A stretch of DNA of 64,000 bases, taken from positions 19,079 to 83,078 of the forward strand of contig NZ_RHOW01000008.1 in assembly GCF_003946215.1 (NCBI RefSeq), read 5' to 3'. Below, piece by piece: positions 28,869-37,890 of the stretch. Within the stretch, counting starts at the first letter, position 1; each line of letters opens with the position of its first letter. The position numbers and the translations under genes were made by a program. Below the pieces are notes generated by a model. The model had not been told where the DNA came from, ran no database searches, and saw only the letters and a program-made list of their open reading frames with translations. The DNA comes from Lapidilactobacillus mulanensis (GTDB lineage: Bacteria; Bacillota; Bacilli; Lactobacillales; Lactobacillaceae).

Positions 28869-29046
28869 CAAGACACCTCCCCCACTCTAGATTTTGATTT
28901 ACGCGCATAGGCGATCATCTCACTTTCGTTGGATTGGCCAACCGTCTCAACTTTCTTGCTGCTTTGATTGTAACATGAAAGCGCATTATTTATAACCGTT
29001 TTTCCGTATTAAAAATTAATCTATGCTATTATATTTACCTGCATCT

Positions 29047-29257
29047 GAATAGACTAGGCGAAATTTGTGGTGGGAACTGGGACTTGCAGTGGTAATTTTG
29101 TTAATGAGCGGTTTGTGCGAATTTACAAAATGGAAAAACTGGAGATCCTGCGGTTTTCAGGAGCTCCAGTTTTAGGCGGAAGAATTTCCGTACTTTGGAA
29201 ATCCTGTAGCCGTCCCCACAGCAGTTTCCCAGTTCCCACCACAAATTTCGCCGGAAC
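29047..29257. repeat. solitary cloverleaf repeat, right (R) module
   Basis: Perfect 26-base outer arms at 29057-29082 and 29227-29252, identical to the R arms of C1 and C3, enclose three hairpins. The middle hairpin (ACTGGAG/CTCCAGT) differs in sequence from that of C1 but pairs the same way. It begins with GAATAGAC and ends with CCGGAACC, like the R modules of C1 and C3, but has no L module or linker. It lies upstream of the NfeD-like/SPFH pair. Confidence 0.88.
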
Positions 29258-29397
29258 CGCACAAACTACGACACCAATCAAAGATTGTTTTCTCCGACAT
29301 TCCCAAAATCCAATTAATCTCACGAATGATAGCTCTTTCAATTAGATGGTGTATAATGTGGTTGTATGAACTTATCACCAGTTTGGGAGGGACGTTG

Positions 29398-29592
29398 ATG
29401 CTTGACGATCGACTCATTGGCTCCACGTTTATGAACGCCAGCCAGCTCAGCTATGGCGTCGTCGAAAAATATGGCGTATATTATCACTATGTCATCGAAG
29501 GACCCGCCGAAGTTGGCGATATCCTGGAGGTCTCGCGCGTGACCCCACTCGCGCTGATCGTCCATCGTCAGGATCGTCGGTTGAAGTTTTAA
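29398..29592 (+). CDS. small NfeD-like OB-domain protein
   Basis: This 64-residue protein resembles only the C-terminal OB-fold of NfeD (VVEKYGVYYHYVIEGPAEVGDILEVSRVTPLALIVHR). It lacks the membrane and protease domains of long NfeD proteins. The ATG is set by GGGAGG nine bases upstream. A TATAAT at 29352-29357 is a likely -10. It is followed 47 bases later by an SPFH protein, and NfeD-SPFH pairing is a known operon arrangement, which supports the assignment. Identity rests on context as much as sequence. Confidence 0.6.
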   Translation: MLDDRLIGSTFMNASQLSYGVVEKYGVYYHYVIEGPAEVGDILEVSRVTPLALIVHRQDRRLKF

Positions 29593-29639
29593 GGGGTTCA
29601 TGTTCATTGAATTTGAAAAATTGAAAAGAGGTTATTATT

Positions 29640-30596
29640 ATGTTTAGTAATATTGCATTGATCGTCGTTATTGTGATCGTTGTCGCGTTATTGCTTTGGA
29701 TTTTATTTTCATCGATCGCGATCATTCATACGGGTGAAGTTGGGATCGTCGAGCGTTTAGGCGTCTACGTTAAAACGATGGAACCTGGTTTCCACGTCGT
29801 TTTGCCGATTATTTATCGCATCACCGAAGTCGTCAACATGAAACAGATTCCGATGCGCGTTGCCGAGCAGGAAGTGATCACTAAGGATAACGTTGTGGTC
29901 AAGATTTCTGAAACTTTGAAATATCACATCACCGACGTGAACGCTTATGTTTACAAAAATAAAGATTCCGTAACCAGTATGGTTCAAGATACGCGTGCTG
30001 CCTTGCGTGGGATTATTGGTAATATGGATTTAAACGATGTCTTGAATGGTACCGAGACAATTAATCATTCGCTTTTCGACCAACTCAGTGAAGTTACTGC
30101 CGGTTATGGGTTGAATGTCGATCGCGCTAACATCGATTCCGTTGAAGTCGATCAGGATATTCAAGAGTCTATGAACAAGCTGTTGCGTGCTTCCCGTGAA
30201 AAAGAAGCCAACATCATGCAGGCGGACGGTTTCAAACAGGCCGCCATTGCTAAAGCCGAAGGTGGCAAGCAATCTGCCATTCTGGAAGCCGAAGGTAACA
30301 AGCAAACTCAGATTTTGGAAGCCGAAGGACGTGCGCAAAGTCAGCGGCTCCTGTATGTTGCCATCCGCGATCAAATCAACTCTGTCAACGAAGCTTTGGT
30401 TCACAACACCGACGCTTATCTTCAATATAAGAATTTAGAAACAATGGAGAAAGTCGCCGAAGGTAAAAATAATACCATCGTGATGCCAACTGCTGCTTTG
30501 GACAGTCTCGGTAAAATTCCAGCCATGAAACAAATCTGGGATCAATCCGAACAACCAAAAAGTTCAGATACAGAGACAACTTCAACCACAAAATAG
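29640..30596 (+). CDS. SPFH domain (stomatin/prohibitin-like) membrane protein
   Basis: This 318-residue protein has one N-terminal membrane helix (about residues 5-28). The SPFH domain follows (GEVGIVERLGVYVKTMEPGFH through QDTRAALRGIIGNMDLNDVLN), then a coiled coil rich in EAEG repeats (AKAEGGKQSAILEAEGNKQ) between residues about 195 and 245. The tail is Ser/Thr-rich. Such proteins scaffold membrane microdomains and often partner with NfeD proteins, here the preceding gene. Confidence 0.93.
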   Translation: MFSNIALIVVIVIVVALLLWILFSSIAIIHTGEVGIVERLGVYVKTMEPGFHVVLPIIYRITEVVNMKQIPMRVAEQEVITKDNVVVKISETLKYHITDVNAYVYKNKDSVTSMVQDTRAALRGIIGNMDLNDVLNGTETINHSLFDQLSEVTAGYGLNVDRANIDSVEVDQDIQESMNKLLRASREKEANIMQADGFKQAAIAKAEGGKQSAILEAEGNKQTQILEAEGRAQSQRLLYVAIRDQINSVNEALVHNTDAYLQYKNLETMEKVAEGKNNTIVMPTAALDSLGKIPAMKQIWDQSEQPKSSDTETTSTTK

Positions 30597-30606
30597 TGTA
30601 AAATAA

Positions 30607-30638
30607 AACGAAGCGAGGTTAAATCCGCTTCGTTTTTT
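30607..30638 (+). terminator. terminator after SPFH gene
   Basis: AACGAAGCG pairs with CGCTTCGTT around a 10-base loop, followed by TTTTTT. Confidence 0.88.
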
Positions 30639-30679
30639 AATACTTCAAATTTTAACTATTTAAATTAAGCGAGGTCAAC

Positions 30680-31291
30680 ATGTCTGAACAACCACTCCAG
30701 AAATTCCAACAACTTCTAGATAATGAAGATCACTTACTTGAGTATGCGCAAGTCGCCAACGAAACGATCGACGCGTTGACACTGACTCATCTGATCATCG
30801 AGAATTGCATATTTGAGCGCGTGACTTTTCTAAATTGTGACTTCAATAAGTTCGAAGCCACCGACACAACTTTTAAAAACTGTGATTTCTCCAATTGTGT
30901 TCTGGACCAAGCGAGTTTGTTTCGTGTCCAATTTACTGGCTGTAAATTAGTCGGCACCGTTTTAGACGACAGTTATTTCAATGACACGACTTTTACCGGT
31001 TGCAAAATGGATCTCGCTGGTTTGAATAATTTATCGACTAAAACCGTCAGCTTCAACCAAACGAGTTTGACCGATGCCAGTTTCAATGACTGCACCTTTA
31101 AAAAGGCCACCTTCAACGAATGTCATTTGAATCACGCCAGCTTCATGTTCACTAAATTAAAGGGGCTCGATTTCAGCAACTGCGAGTTCAAGCAACTCGA
31201 CGTTGAAGCCCAGCAATTGCGCGGTGTGACCGTCAACGAAGAACAAGCCGTTTTACTCGTCCACTTATTTCTCGCAATCAAAGTTAAATAA
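30680..31291 (+). CDS. pentapeptide-repeat protein
   Basis: This 203-residue protein is built of repeats of the A(D/N)LXX type, with central Phe/Leu every five residues (FERVTFLNCDFNKFEATDTTFKNCDF and similar runs from about residue 40 to 175). These form a right-handed quadrilateral beta helix. The length, and a break in the repeats near residue 120, recall Qnr/MfpA DNA mimics that protect gyrase, but no specific loop of that group was identified. Cysteine is frequent at the repeat turn. A bidirectional terminator follows. Confidence 0.88.
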   Translation: MSEQPLQKFQQLLDNEDHLLEYAQVANETIDALTLTHLIIENCIFERVTFLNCDFNKFEATDTTFKNCDFSNCVLDQASLFRVQFTGCKLVGTVLDDSYFNDTTFTGCKMDLAGLNNLSTKTVSFNQTSLTDASFNDCTFKKATFNECHLNHASFMFTKLKGLDFSNCEFKQLDVEAQQLRGVTVNEEQAVLLVHLFLAIKVK

Positions 31292-31328
31292 CGCCCACTG
31301 AAATCAATCCAGTGAGCGTTATTTTTTT
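31285..31328. terminator. bidirectional terminator between convergent genes
   Basis: AATAACGCCCACTG pairs with CAGTGAGCGTTATT (one bulge) around a short loop, with a T run on plus and an A-rich left flank. It overlaps the stop codon of the pentapeptide gene. Confidence 0.85.
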
Positions 31329-31336
31329 ACGAACGC

Positions 31337-31852
31337 CTATTCGTGATTTAAGCCGTGACTCAAATGCAGATAGGCATAAATGTGGAAGACAATGCCCCCC
31401 ACCAGCAAGATTGCGCCGACGGTGATCGAGAAAAAGCTGGCGATGATCGCGGCTAAATAAATCGTCATGCTGCGCAAAGGATCCGAGCTGATCACCGCGA
31501 AGACTTGTGATTGGGTGCGGCGCGACTTCAATTCTGGATGCCGGTCTAAATAGCGATACATCAGCAAAAACGTGAACGAAATCAGAAACGCGATTGCCGC
31601 ATAACTCACCAACGCCACCCGCAAGTCAGCGCGGTCATGCTGTCTCAAGGTGTACGACAAGAGTGCGGTGGGATAATTGATCAACGTGATCGTGAACGAC
31701 AGAATGTACGCGGCTAAAACCGGCCACTGCTGGAGTACGGCCTCCCATAAATGTCCGGTGTGATAGGCTGGCACCTTGAAATCCAAAACTAAAATCGTGA
31801 TCAGAATGGCGAAAACACCATCACTAAATGCTTCCAAGCGACTAATTTTCAT
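31337..31852 (-). CDS. TMEM175/DUF1211 family membrane protein
   Basis: This 171-residue protein has about five to six membrane segments. The N-terminal signature RLEAFSDGVFAILITILVLD contains the FSD motif that lines the pore of bacterial TMEM175 potassium channels. Only one repeat is present, as usual in bacteria, where tetramers form the channel. The ion conducted here is inferred from the family only. Confidence 0.85.
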   Translation of the reverse strand: MKISRLEAFSDGVFAILITILVLDFKVPAYHTGHLWEAVLQQWPVLAAYILSFTITLINYPTALLSYTLRQHDRADLRVALVSYAAIAFLISFTFLLMYRYLDRHPELKSRRTQSQVFAVISSDPLRSMTIYLAAIIASFFSITVGAILLVGGIVFHIYAYLHLSHGLNHE

Positions 31853-31944
31853 GGCTACGCTCCTATTTCAAATGGCATCCAACTTGGAGTAGAATAAACG
31901 ACGAGAACAACTTATCGAAAAACACGTTCAGAAAGAGGCAAAAC

Positions 31945-32373
31945 ATGATCCGCGCTTTTAAAAATAAAGATTTATCACGCGTGGCGGAAATTTGGTTGCA
32001 AACAAACCTCGAAGCGCATGACTTTATTCCCGAAAAATATTGGCGAGATAACTATACCATGGTTAAAGAAACGCCAGCAGAGGCCGAAATTTATGTGGCG
32101 GCGGATGAATCTCAGTCACAAATCAACGGCTTCATCGGCTTGAGTGACAACTATATTGCCGGCCTGTTTGTGAGTCACCAGGCACAATCTCATGGCATTG
32201 GCAAACAACTCTTAGATTATGCGAAATCGGTCAAACCCCAATTGACGCTCAGTGTCTATCAGGAAAATTCGGGAGCCGTCAATTTTTATCAGCGCGAAAA
32301 TTTCCAAATTGACAAGGAACAGATCGATCAAGACACCGGTCAAAAAGAATTCCTAATGAGCTGGCGGCGGTAA
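31945..32373 (+). CDS. GNAT family N-acetyltransferase
   Basis: This 142-residue acetyl-CoA-dependent transferase contains motif A of the GNAT fold (GLFVSHQAQSHGIGKQLLDYAKS, with the Q/RxxGxG/A phosphate loop QSHGIG). The C-terminal LSVYQENSGAVNFYQRENF is the usual motif B. The overall pattern resembles YjaB-like or PhnO-like acetyltransferases of lactobacilli. The substrate is unknown. AGAGG lies before the ATG. Confidence 0.88.
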   Translation: MIRAFKNKDLSRVAEIWLQTNLEAHDFIPEKYWRDNYTMVKETPAEAEIYVAADESQSQINGFIGLSDNYIAGLFVSHQAQSHGIGKQLLDYAKSVKPQLTLSVYQENSGAVNFYQRENFQIDKEQIDQDTGQKEFLMSWRR

Positions 32374-32401
32374 TCACCATACCACTATCGGCCCAGACAC
32401 A

Positions 32402-33790
32402 TCAGTCAAAATAGCCCTGATAAATTTGATCATATTGTTGATGGCTCGATTCATCATAACAAATTTTAGCCATCGTTGCTTCGTTATGTGGCGCGGATTG
32501 CCGAATCAAAGCATACAAGCCGGCAATCGGTTCGTTGGCTGCGGATAAGCAGCAATCAATGCCGAGAATATCAGCGGTCAATTGTTGTAACTCTGGCGTT
32601 TTAAAGAAGCCCCCGCTCAAAGTCAATTGCGTTTTAACGCCGACCATTTCGGCCAACGCGCGAATATTCAGTAATGTGCCTTCAACAATTGCGCGCACTA
32701 GATCCGCGCGCGTCGTGGCAGCCGTCAGCTCTTTGAAGGCTGCTTTTTTTGTGGCATCCCAATATGGAGCGCGCTCGCCATTCAAGAAGGGCATGAAGCA
32801 CACGCCATTGGCACCAACTGGAGATTGCGCCAACAGTTCTGGCAATTCGTCAAAAAAGGCCGTCTTGTTTGCCGCCAACTGATTGCTAGCCCAAGCTAAG
32901 ACATTGCCGCCATTGTTAGAAGGCGCCCCAACGATATATTGACCGGGTTGTAGATAGTAACAAAAATTCTGACGGTCAGGATCTAATCTGATCGTTTCAG
33001 AAACTTGGCGGGCGGCTGCACTCGTGCCAATCGAAAGGCTATTCGGAATCCCAGTAGCTACATAACCCGCGTATGCGGCCAAACAACCATCGCTGGCGCC
33101 CGCGTAAACTCGGACTTGATCAGAGAGACCTAATTCAGTTGCAACCTTCTCAAGCAGCTTGAAATCATCTGTACAGTCAACTAACTCCGCCAAATCTTCT
33201 AACTGAATTTTGAGATCCGCCAAAATTTCCGCATCCCAATCTAACTGGCGTAAATTTAAAAGCCCCGTCGCAGAAGCAGTCGCATAATCGATCCGCGCTT
33301 GGCCAGTGAAGTACTGCAAAACCAACTCTTTGATGCCCCACCATTTAGTCTGTGCGGGATATTTGGAAATCGATTGAGAATATTTGATTTTTGCAAACGG
33401 CGACATTGGATGGATCGGTGTACCGGTTTTTAAATAGAATTCGCGGGCGCTGGGCGTATTTTTAAACTGAGAAATTAAATCTTGTGCTTGATCATCTGAC
33501 CAAATAAAGATCTGATCATTTTCCGTTGTGTCTGGTGCAATTGGCCAACAACTGTGCATCGGCGCGCTGAAACTCAGTTGGCTGATCTGTTGGCGAATTG
33601 TTGCAGGAATCGCCTGAATCCCACGCACAGTCGTGGTAATTATTTCCTGTGCAGACTGATATTCAGCCCCATTTTCACCCGTATAGGTTCTGATATCACG
33701 AGATTGTTGATACGCGAGTTTATCTGCGCTCATGACGCCAAATTTAATGGCGGTAGTGCCAATATCGATTCCTAAAAAAGCATCTTGCAT
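32402..33790 (-). CDS. FGGY family carbohydrate kinase (gluconokinase-like)
   Basis: This 462-residue sugar kinase has the N-terminal phosphate loop FLGIDIGTTAIKFGVM and the second ATPase element LSIGTSAAARQV near residue 245. The adenosine motif TQLTLSGGFFKTPELQQLTADIL lies near 395. By overall pattern it is nearest gluconate kinases; xylulokinase is possible. It is not linked to a sugar transporter or regulator here, so its substrate cannot be inferred from context. Confidence 0.85.
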   Translation of the reverse strand: MQDAFLGIDIGTTAIKFGVMSADKLAYQQSRDIRTYTGENGAEYQSAQEIITTTVRGIQAIPATIRQQISQLSFSAPMHSCWPIAPDTTENDQIFIWSDDQAQDLISQFKNTPSAREFYLKTGTPIHPMSPFAKIKYSQSISKYPAQTKWWGIKELVLQYFTGQARIDYATASATGLLNLRQLDWDAEILADLKIQLEDLAELVDCTDDFKLLEKVATELGLSDQVRVYAGASDGCLAAYAGYVATGIPNSLSIGTSAAARQVSETIRLDPDRQNFCYYLQPGQYIVGAPSNNGGNVLAWASNQLAANKTAFFDELPELLAQSPVGANGVCFMPFLNGERAPYWDATKKAAFKELTAATTRADLVRAIVEGTLLNIRALAEMVGVKTQLTLSGGFFKTPELQQLTADILGIDCCLSAANEPIAGLYALIRQSAPHNEATMAKICYDESSHQQYDQIYQGYFD

Positions 33791-33934
33791 GATTCACGAC
33801 TCCCTGATTATTTTCAAAACTTGATTGATTAACATTCACTACAATATTTTTTCTAACTAATAATACAATAGCGTTAACTGCGCCTAAATACAATTATGGC
33901 GTTACTAAACAAGTGAATTCTTGCCTCTCGTATA

Positions 33935-33990
33935 GAAAAAGTCACTAGCTATCTAGCAGTCTTCACCGCTGAAAAACTAGTGACTATTTT
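33935..33990. terminator. terminator after SDR gene, likely bidirectional
   Basis: AGTCACTAG (33940-33948) pairs with CTAGTGACT (33977-33985). Poly-T follows on plus and TTTTTC on minus. Confidence 0.75.
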
Positions 33991-34004
33991 TATTACCTCA
34001 GAAA

Positions 34005-34739
34005 TTATTGGGCTAAAAATCCACCATCGATCACAAATTGACTGCCCGTCGCATATTTAGCTTCATCCGATGCCAGATAGAGGACTAGATAAGCGACATC
34101 TTCTGGCGTCCCCATCTTTTTGACGGGAATGTTTTTCAAGATATTTTCTTTCAACTCCTCGGGAATAATGCCGGTATCCACCCAACCTGGATGTGCTGAA
34201 TTGATATTGATCGGATAGTTTTTTGCGGTGACTTCTAATGCGGCCGTTTTTGTCAATTTGGTGATGGCCGCCTTGGAAGCCGAATAAGCCGACGCCAGTG
34301 GAAATCCAGTCTGGCCAATTGCCGACGCGACGTTCACGATCGAGCCGCCGGTCACCTTCATATTTTGAATTGCATACTTAATTCCGAGCATCGTTCCGGT
34401 CAGGTTGATCGCCAAAACCTTGTTCCACATTGCCACGGTGAAATTTTCCACCTCCGCCGGCAGATTGGCAATGCCCGCATTATTTACGAGCACATTGACC
34501 TGACCAAAATGTGCGGTCGCAAATTGGAATGCATCTTCCCAATTACTCTCAGACGTTACGTCCAACAAATAAAACGCCGCGTTCTTGCCTAAGTTAGTTG
34601 CCTCGCGTTGCCCTACTTTTTCGTTCACGTCCGCCAAAACGACTTTGGCGCCTTCCGCGACAAATAACTTCGCATAAGCTAAGCCAAGTCCACTGGCACC
34701 ACCGGTAATAATTGCCACCTTGCTTGTTAATCTGTTCAT
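34005..34739 (-). CDS. short-chain dehydrogenase/reductase
   Basis: This 244-residue classical SDR has the cofactor motif TGGASGLG at residues 12-19, NNAG at 86-89 and the catalytic Ser139, Tyr152 and Lys156 (YSASK). The C-terminal DEAKYATGSQFVIDGGFLAQ is typical. An Asp at the end of beta strand 2 (LADVNE) favours NAD(H). The start at 34739 is set by GGGGGGAG four bases upstream; the longer reading has no such site. The substrate is unknown. Confidence 0.92.
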   Translation of the reverse strand: MNRLTSKVAIITGGASGLGLAYAKLFVAEGAKVVLADVNEKVGQREATNLGKNAAFYLLDVTSESNWEDAFQFATAHFGQVNVLVNNAGIANLPAEVENFTVAMWNKVLAINLTGTMLGIKYAIQNMKVTGGSIVNVASAIGQTGFPLASAYSASKAAITKLTKTAALEVTAKNYPININSAHPGWVDTGIIPEELKENILKNIPVKKMGTPEDVAYLVLYLASDEAKYATGSQFVIDGGFLAQ

Positions 34740-34872
34740 AAGACTCCCCCCGATCATGTTAGCCACAGCTGAACTAAATATGGCGAAAGTTTAACACGGA
34801 ATAGTTGAAAGCGCAATCAAAGATACTTGAGTGAAAAAATTTGCAATATAAATGTGGCATCTTGAAAAAAAT

Positions 34873-35610
34873 CTACCTTCGGTCGAAAGTGCTGGGGTAG
34901 GCAGGGCTGGGGCTGTGGGACCGCTCTCCGCTTTTCCAAGTGCGGGAAAAGCTCCGAGCTTCGATTTGAGCTTTTGCACAGACCGCAAAATCTCGAATCG
35001 ATCCACCATGTAAGGCGGGCAAAAACGGCCCGCCAACATGGTTGTCACTGCCACGACTGCCTGCCCCAGCACTTTCGACCTAAACTTATTTTGTTGAGTG
35101 TAGGATTTAAATAGCGGGGTTCCTGAAAGTTGATTGTCAAGGTAGCCTTTACTCTGAATAGCTAAAGAAATAAAGTGATGAATTTCAAATCTGAGCATAT
35201 TAAGACACGACAAAGTTTTAAATTGGCGCTGAATAGCCTGAAAAGACGATAACATCAGCTTTTCACGAGATAGATTGCGCCTATTTTAAAATTTGTCGTG
35301 TATCTAGATCACCGATTTTCATTTTGCGTGTTAAAAAGATATTGGTTGGAGTAGAAAAGCAAATTAAATATTCTCGTTGTATATATTGAGCTCTTTAGAA
35401 TAGACTAGGCGAAATTTGTGGTGGGAACTGGGACTGCAGTGGCATTTCTGTTAACGAACGGTCTTCGTGAGTTTACAGAAAGGGGAAATGTGAGATCTTC
35501 CCGGTTTTGGAAGAGCTCACATTTCAGGTGGAAGAATTTCCGTACTTTGGAAATCCTGCAGCCGTCCCCACAGCAGTTTCCCAGTTCCCACCACAAATTT
35601 CGCCGGAACC
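34873..35610. repeat. composite cloverleaf repeat C3 (L + linker + R)
   Basis: This copy is collinear over about 740 bases with C1. The L outer arms at 34881-34904 and 35057-35080 pair at all 24 positions (one wobble). The linker again holds an inverted repeat starting ACACGACAAA (about 35204-35301). The R arms at 35408-35433 and 35579-35604 are a perfect 26-bp match. The inner R hairpin near the box (ATTTCCG/CGGAAAT type, AATTTCCGTACTTTGGAAATC) differs from that of C1, which has CTTTTGG/CCAAAAG. It fills the gap between the SDR start and the copper ATPase stop. Confidence 0.9.
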
Positions 35611-35612
35611 AA

Positions 35613-35636
35613 ATAAAAAAAGCCGGTTCCCCGACT
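35613..35636 (-). terminator. terminator after the copper ATPase gene
   Basis: On the minus strand AGTCGG and CCGGCT flank a short loop and are followed by seven T. It directly abuts the stop codon and the right end of composite repeat C3. Confidence 0.7.
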
Positions 35637-35638
35637 TA

Positions 35639-37558
35639 TCAAACACTAGCACTCGTTAATTTAGTTTTATTCAGCAGTAGCGAACTTGCCACGACTGAAA
35701 TCGAGCTCAACGCCATGCCTAAACCCGCTAATTCTGGACTGAGCATCAATCCTAAGCCAGCAAATACCCCAGCAGCGACTGGAATACCCAACGAATTATA
35801 GATAAATGCCCAGAAAAGATTCAGTTTGATCCGTTTAAACGTTTGTTGACTGAGTTCTAACGCGCGAACAACATCGAGTAGATCATTTTTGACCAAGACG
35901 ATACCACCGGACTCGATGGCAATGTCCGTTCCTGAGCCCATAGCAATGCCGACATCGGCGGTTGTCAGTGCAGGGGCATCATTGATCCCATCCCCGACAA
36001 AAGCGACTGGTGCAACTTGCTGGAGCTGTTTAACGTGATCTGCTTTATCACCAGGTAGAACATCGGCGATAACTTTATCAATTCCGACTTGATCGGCGAT
36101 CGCACGAGCAACGCGCTGATTGTCGCCAGTCAACATCACTGTTTGCAAGCCACGCTTCTTCAACGCTGCGATTGCTTGGGCGGAACTGGCTTTCGGCGCA
36201 TCTTGAATTGCGATCAAGCCAATAATTTCATCTGCGTAGCCAACGATCACCACCGTTTTAGCCTCACTTTGTAGTTGTTGCATTTGTGCAGCCATTTCTG
36301 AACTCAATTCGTGATCAGCTAACAATTTATCATTACCAATGAAGGCTGGTTTACCGTTTACTGAGGCCTGCACACCTTGGCCTTCCACAGCCTTGAAGTT
36401 TTCGACTGCGCCGGGAATAATTTGAGCTTGCTTCGCTTTTGTTAAAATTGCGGCAGCTAGTGGATGTTCAGAATCATTTTCTAAACTCGATGCAATTGCA
36501 AGTACAGTTTTTTCATCGCCAATAATATCAGTCACTTGAGGCTTACCCTCAGTAATCGTCCCCGTTTTGTCAAAAACAACCGTCTTGATCGAATTGGCCG
36601 CTTCCAAAACTTCACCATTTTTGATCAGGATGCCCATCTTCGCGCTACGACCAGTGCCGACCATTAACGCAGTCGGCGTGGCAATTCCTAGCGCGCAAGG
36701 ACAGGCGATGATCACGACGGAAACGGCGAACAACATGGCACTCACCACGCTGGCACCCAAGAGAACATACCAAATAACAAAGGCTAGAATCGCCGCAATT
36801 AAAACCGAGGGCACAAAAATATCAGAAATTTTATCGACTGTCTTTTGAATCGGCGCGTGACTCGTCTGCGCTTTTTTGACCATCTCGACGATTTGCGCCA
36901 ATAAGGTATCATCACCGACTTTGCTAGCCTTGAACATAAAAGTGCCGGTGCTATTCATTGTCGAGCCGATCACCGAATCGCCAGCTTTTTTAGTCGTGGG
37001 CATGCTTTCGCCGGTGACCATGGATTCGTCCACGGTTGAACTGCCCTCAGTGATCACGCCGTCGACTGCAATTTTCTGCCCAGGTTTGACATGGATCAAA
37101 TCACCAACAACAACTTCAGTTAACGGAATTTTAACCAATTCGCCGTTGCGCAACACTTCTGCGTCCTTAGCCTGCAAGTCTAATAATTTCTCAACCGCGC
37201 TGGAGGCACTGTGTTTCATCTTTTCCTCGAAAACTTGCCCGAGCAGCACAAAGGTGATCACAAACGCCGCACTCTCGAAAAAGACAGCTTGATGATTGAG
37301 CATCGCATAAATACTATAAAAATAAGCAGTCGCCGTGCCAATCGCCACTAGCGTATCCATATTCGCGTGATGATGGCGAAAAGATGCCCAAGCACTCTGC
37401 AAAAACGGCCGCGCTGAGACGAGCATAATCGCCGTCGTCAGCACAAACATGGTCCACATGCCACCTGGCAATACGAAGCCAAACGGACTAGCCACCATAT
37501 TTACTAACATTGGCAAAGAAAATACCAACGAAAAGATGAATCGATTTTTGATCGTCAT
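35639..37558 (-). CDS. copA: copper-exporting P1B-type ATPase
   Basis: This 639-residue ATPase has the Cu(I) transport motif CPC (VIIACPCALG) near residue 287, the phosphorylated Asp in VVFDKTGTITEG near 328, the HP motif in SEHPLA, and late membrane YN and MxxSS motifs that mark P1B-1 Cu(I) pumps. It has no N-terminal CxxC metal-binding domain. The ATG at 37558 shares its A with the stop of the upstream cupredoxin gene (TAATG), so translation is coupled. The small cupredoxin may supply copper in place of the missing domain. Confidence 0.94.
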   Translation of the reverse strand: MTIKNRFIFSLVFSLPMLVNMVASPFGFVLPGGMWTMFVLTTAIMLVSARPFLQSAWASFRHHHANMDTLVAIGTATAYFYSIYAMLNHQAVFFESAAFVITFVLLGQVFEEKMKHSASSAVEKLLDLQAKDAEVLRNGELVKIPLTEVVVGDLIHVKPGQKIAVDGVITEGSSTVDESMVTGESMPTTKKAGDSVIGSTMNSTGTFMFKASKVGDDTLLAQIVEMVKKAQTSHAPIQKTVDKISDIFVPSVLIAAILAFVIWYVLLGASVVSAMLFAVSVVIIACPCALGIATPTALMVGTGRSAKMGILIKNGEVLEAANSIKTVVFDKTGTITEGKPQVTDIIGDEKTVLAIASSLENDSEHPLAAAILTKAKQAQIIPGAVENFKAVEGQGVQASVNGKPAFIGNDKLLADHELSSEMAAQMQQLQSEAKTVVIVGYADEIIGLIAIQDAPKASSAQAIAALKKRGLQTVMLTGDNQRVARAIADQVGIDKVIADVLPGDKADHVKQLQQVAPVAFVGDGINDAPALTTADVGIAMGSGTDIAIESGGIVLVKNDLLDVVRALELSQQTFKRIKLNLFWAFIYNSLGIPVAAGVFAGLGLMLSPELAGLGMALSSISVVASSLLLNKTKLTSASV

Positions 37559-37830
37559 TATTGAATAACAACCTTTCCGTGTGCCATGTCCATGCCGCAA
37601 CTGAATTGATATTCGCCGGCTTTTGCAGTGTCGATATTAAACGTCTGGGCTTCGTTGAGTGGTAAGAATTTTTTGATCCCAAATTCGGGTAATACGATCG
37701 TATCTAAACAGCCTTTGTCGCTGAGCCGTTTAAACGTTAATTGTGCAGGCTGGCCTTGTTTTAGCGTCACGGTACTTGGCTGGTAGCCACCATCCACGAT
37801 GACTTCGATATTTTGTGATTGAGTTGTCAT
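37558..37830 (-). CDS. small cupredoxin-domain copper protein
   Basis: This 90-residue soluble protein has the cupredoxin-like core IEVIVDGGYQPSTVTLKQGQPAQLTF. Possible copper ligands are in KGCLDT and in the C-terminal FSCGMDMAHGKVVIQ (Cys, Met, Met, His). There is no signal peptide, so it is probably cytoplasmic and may hand copper to the following ATPase, with which it is coupled. GGAGG precedes the ATG. It is a paralog of the membrane-anchored protein at 38520, from which it is separated by repeat C4. Confidence 0.85.
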   Translation of the reverse strand: MTTQSQNIEVIVDGGYQPSTVTLKQGQPAQLTFKRLSDKGCLDTIVLPEFGIKKFLPLNEAQTFNIDTAKAGEYQFSCGMDMAHGKVVIQ

Positions 37831-37890
37831 AATAATTCCTCCAGATAAAATTAAAAATATTAAAAATGCTGACTAGTGGTAAAATTCGAT

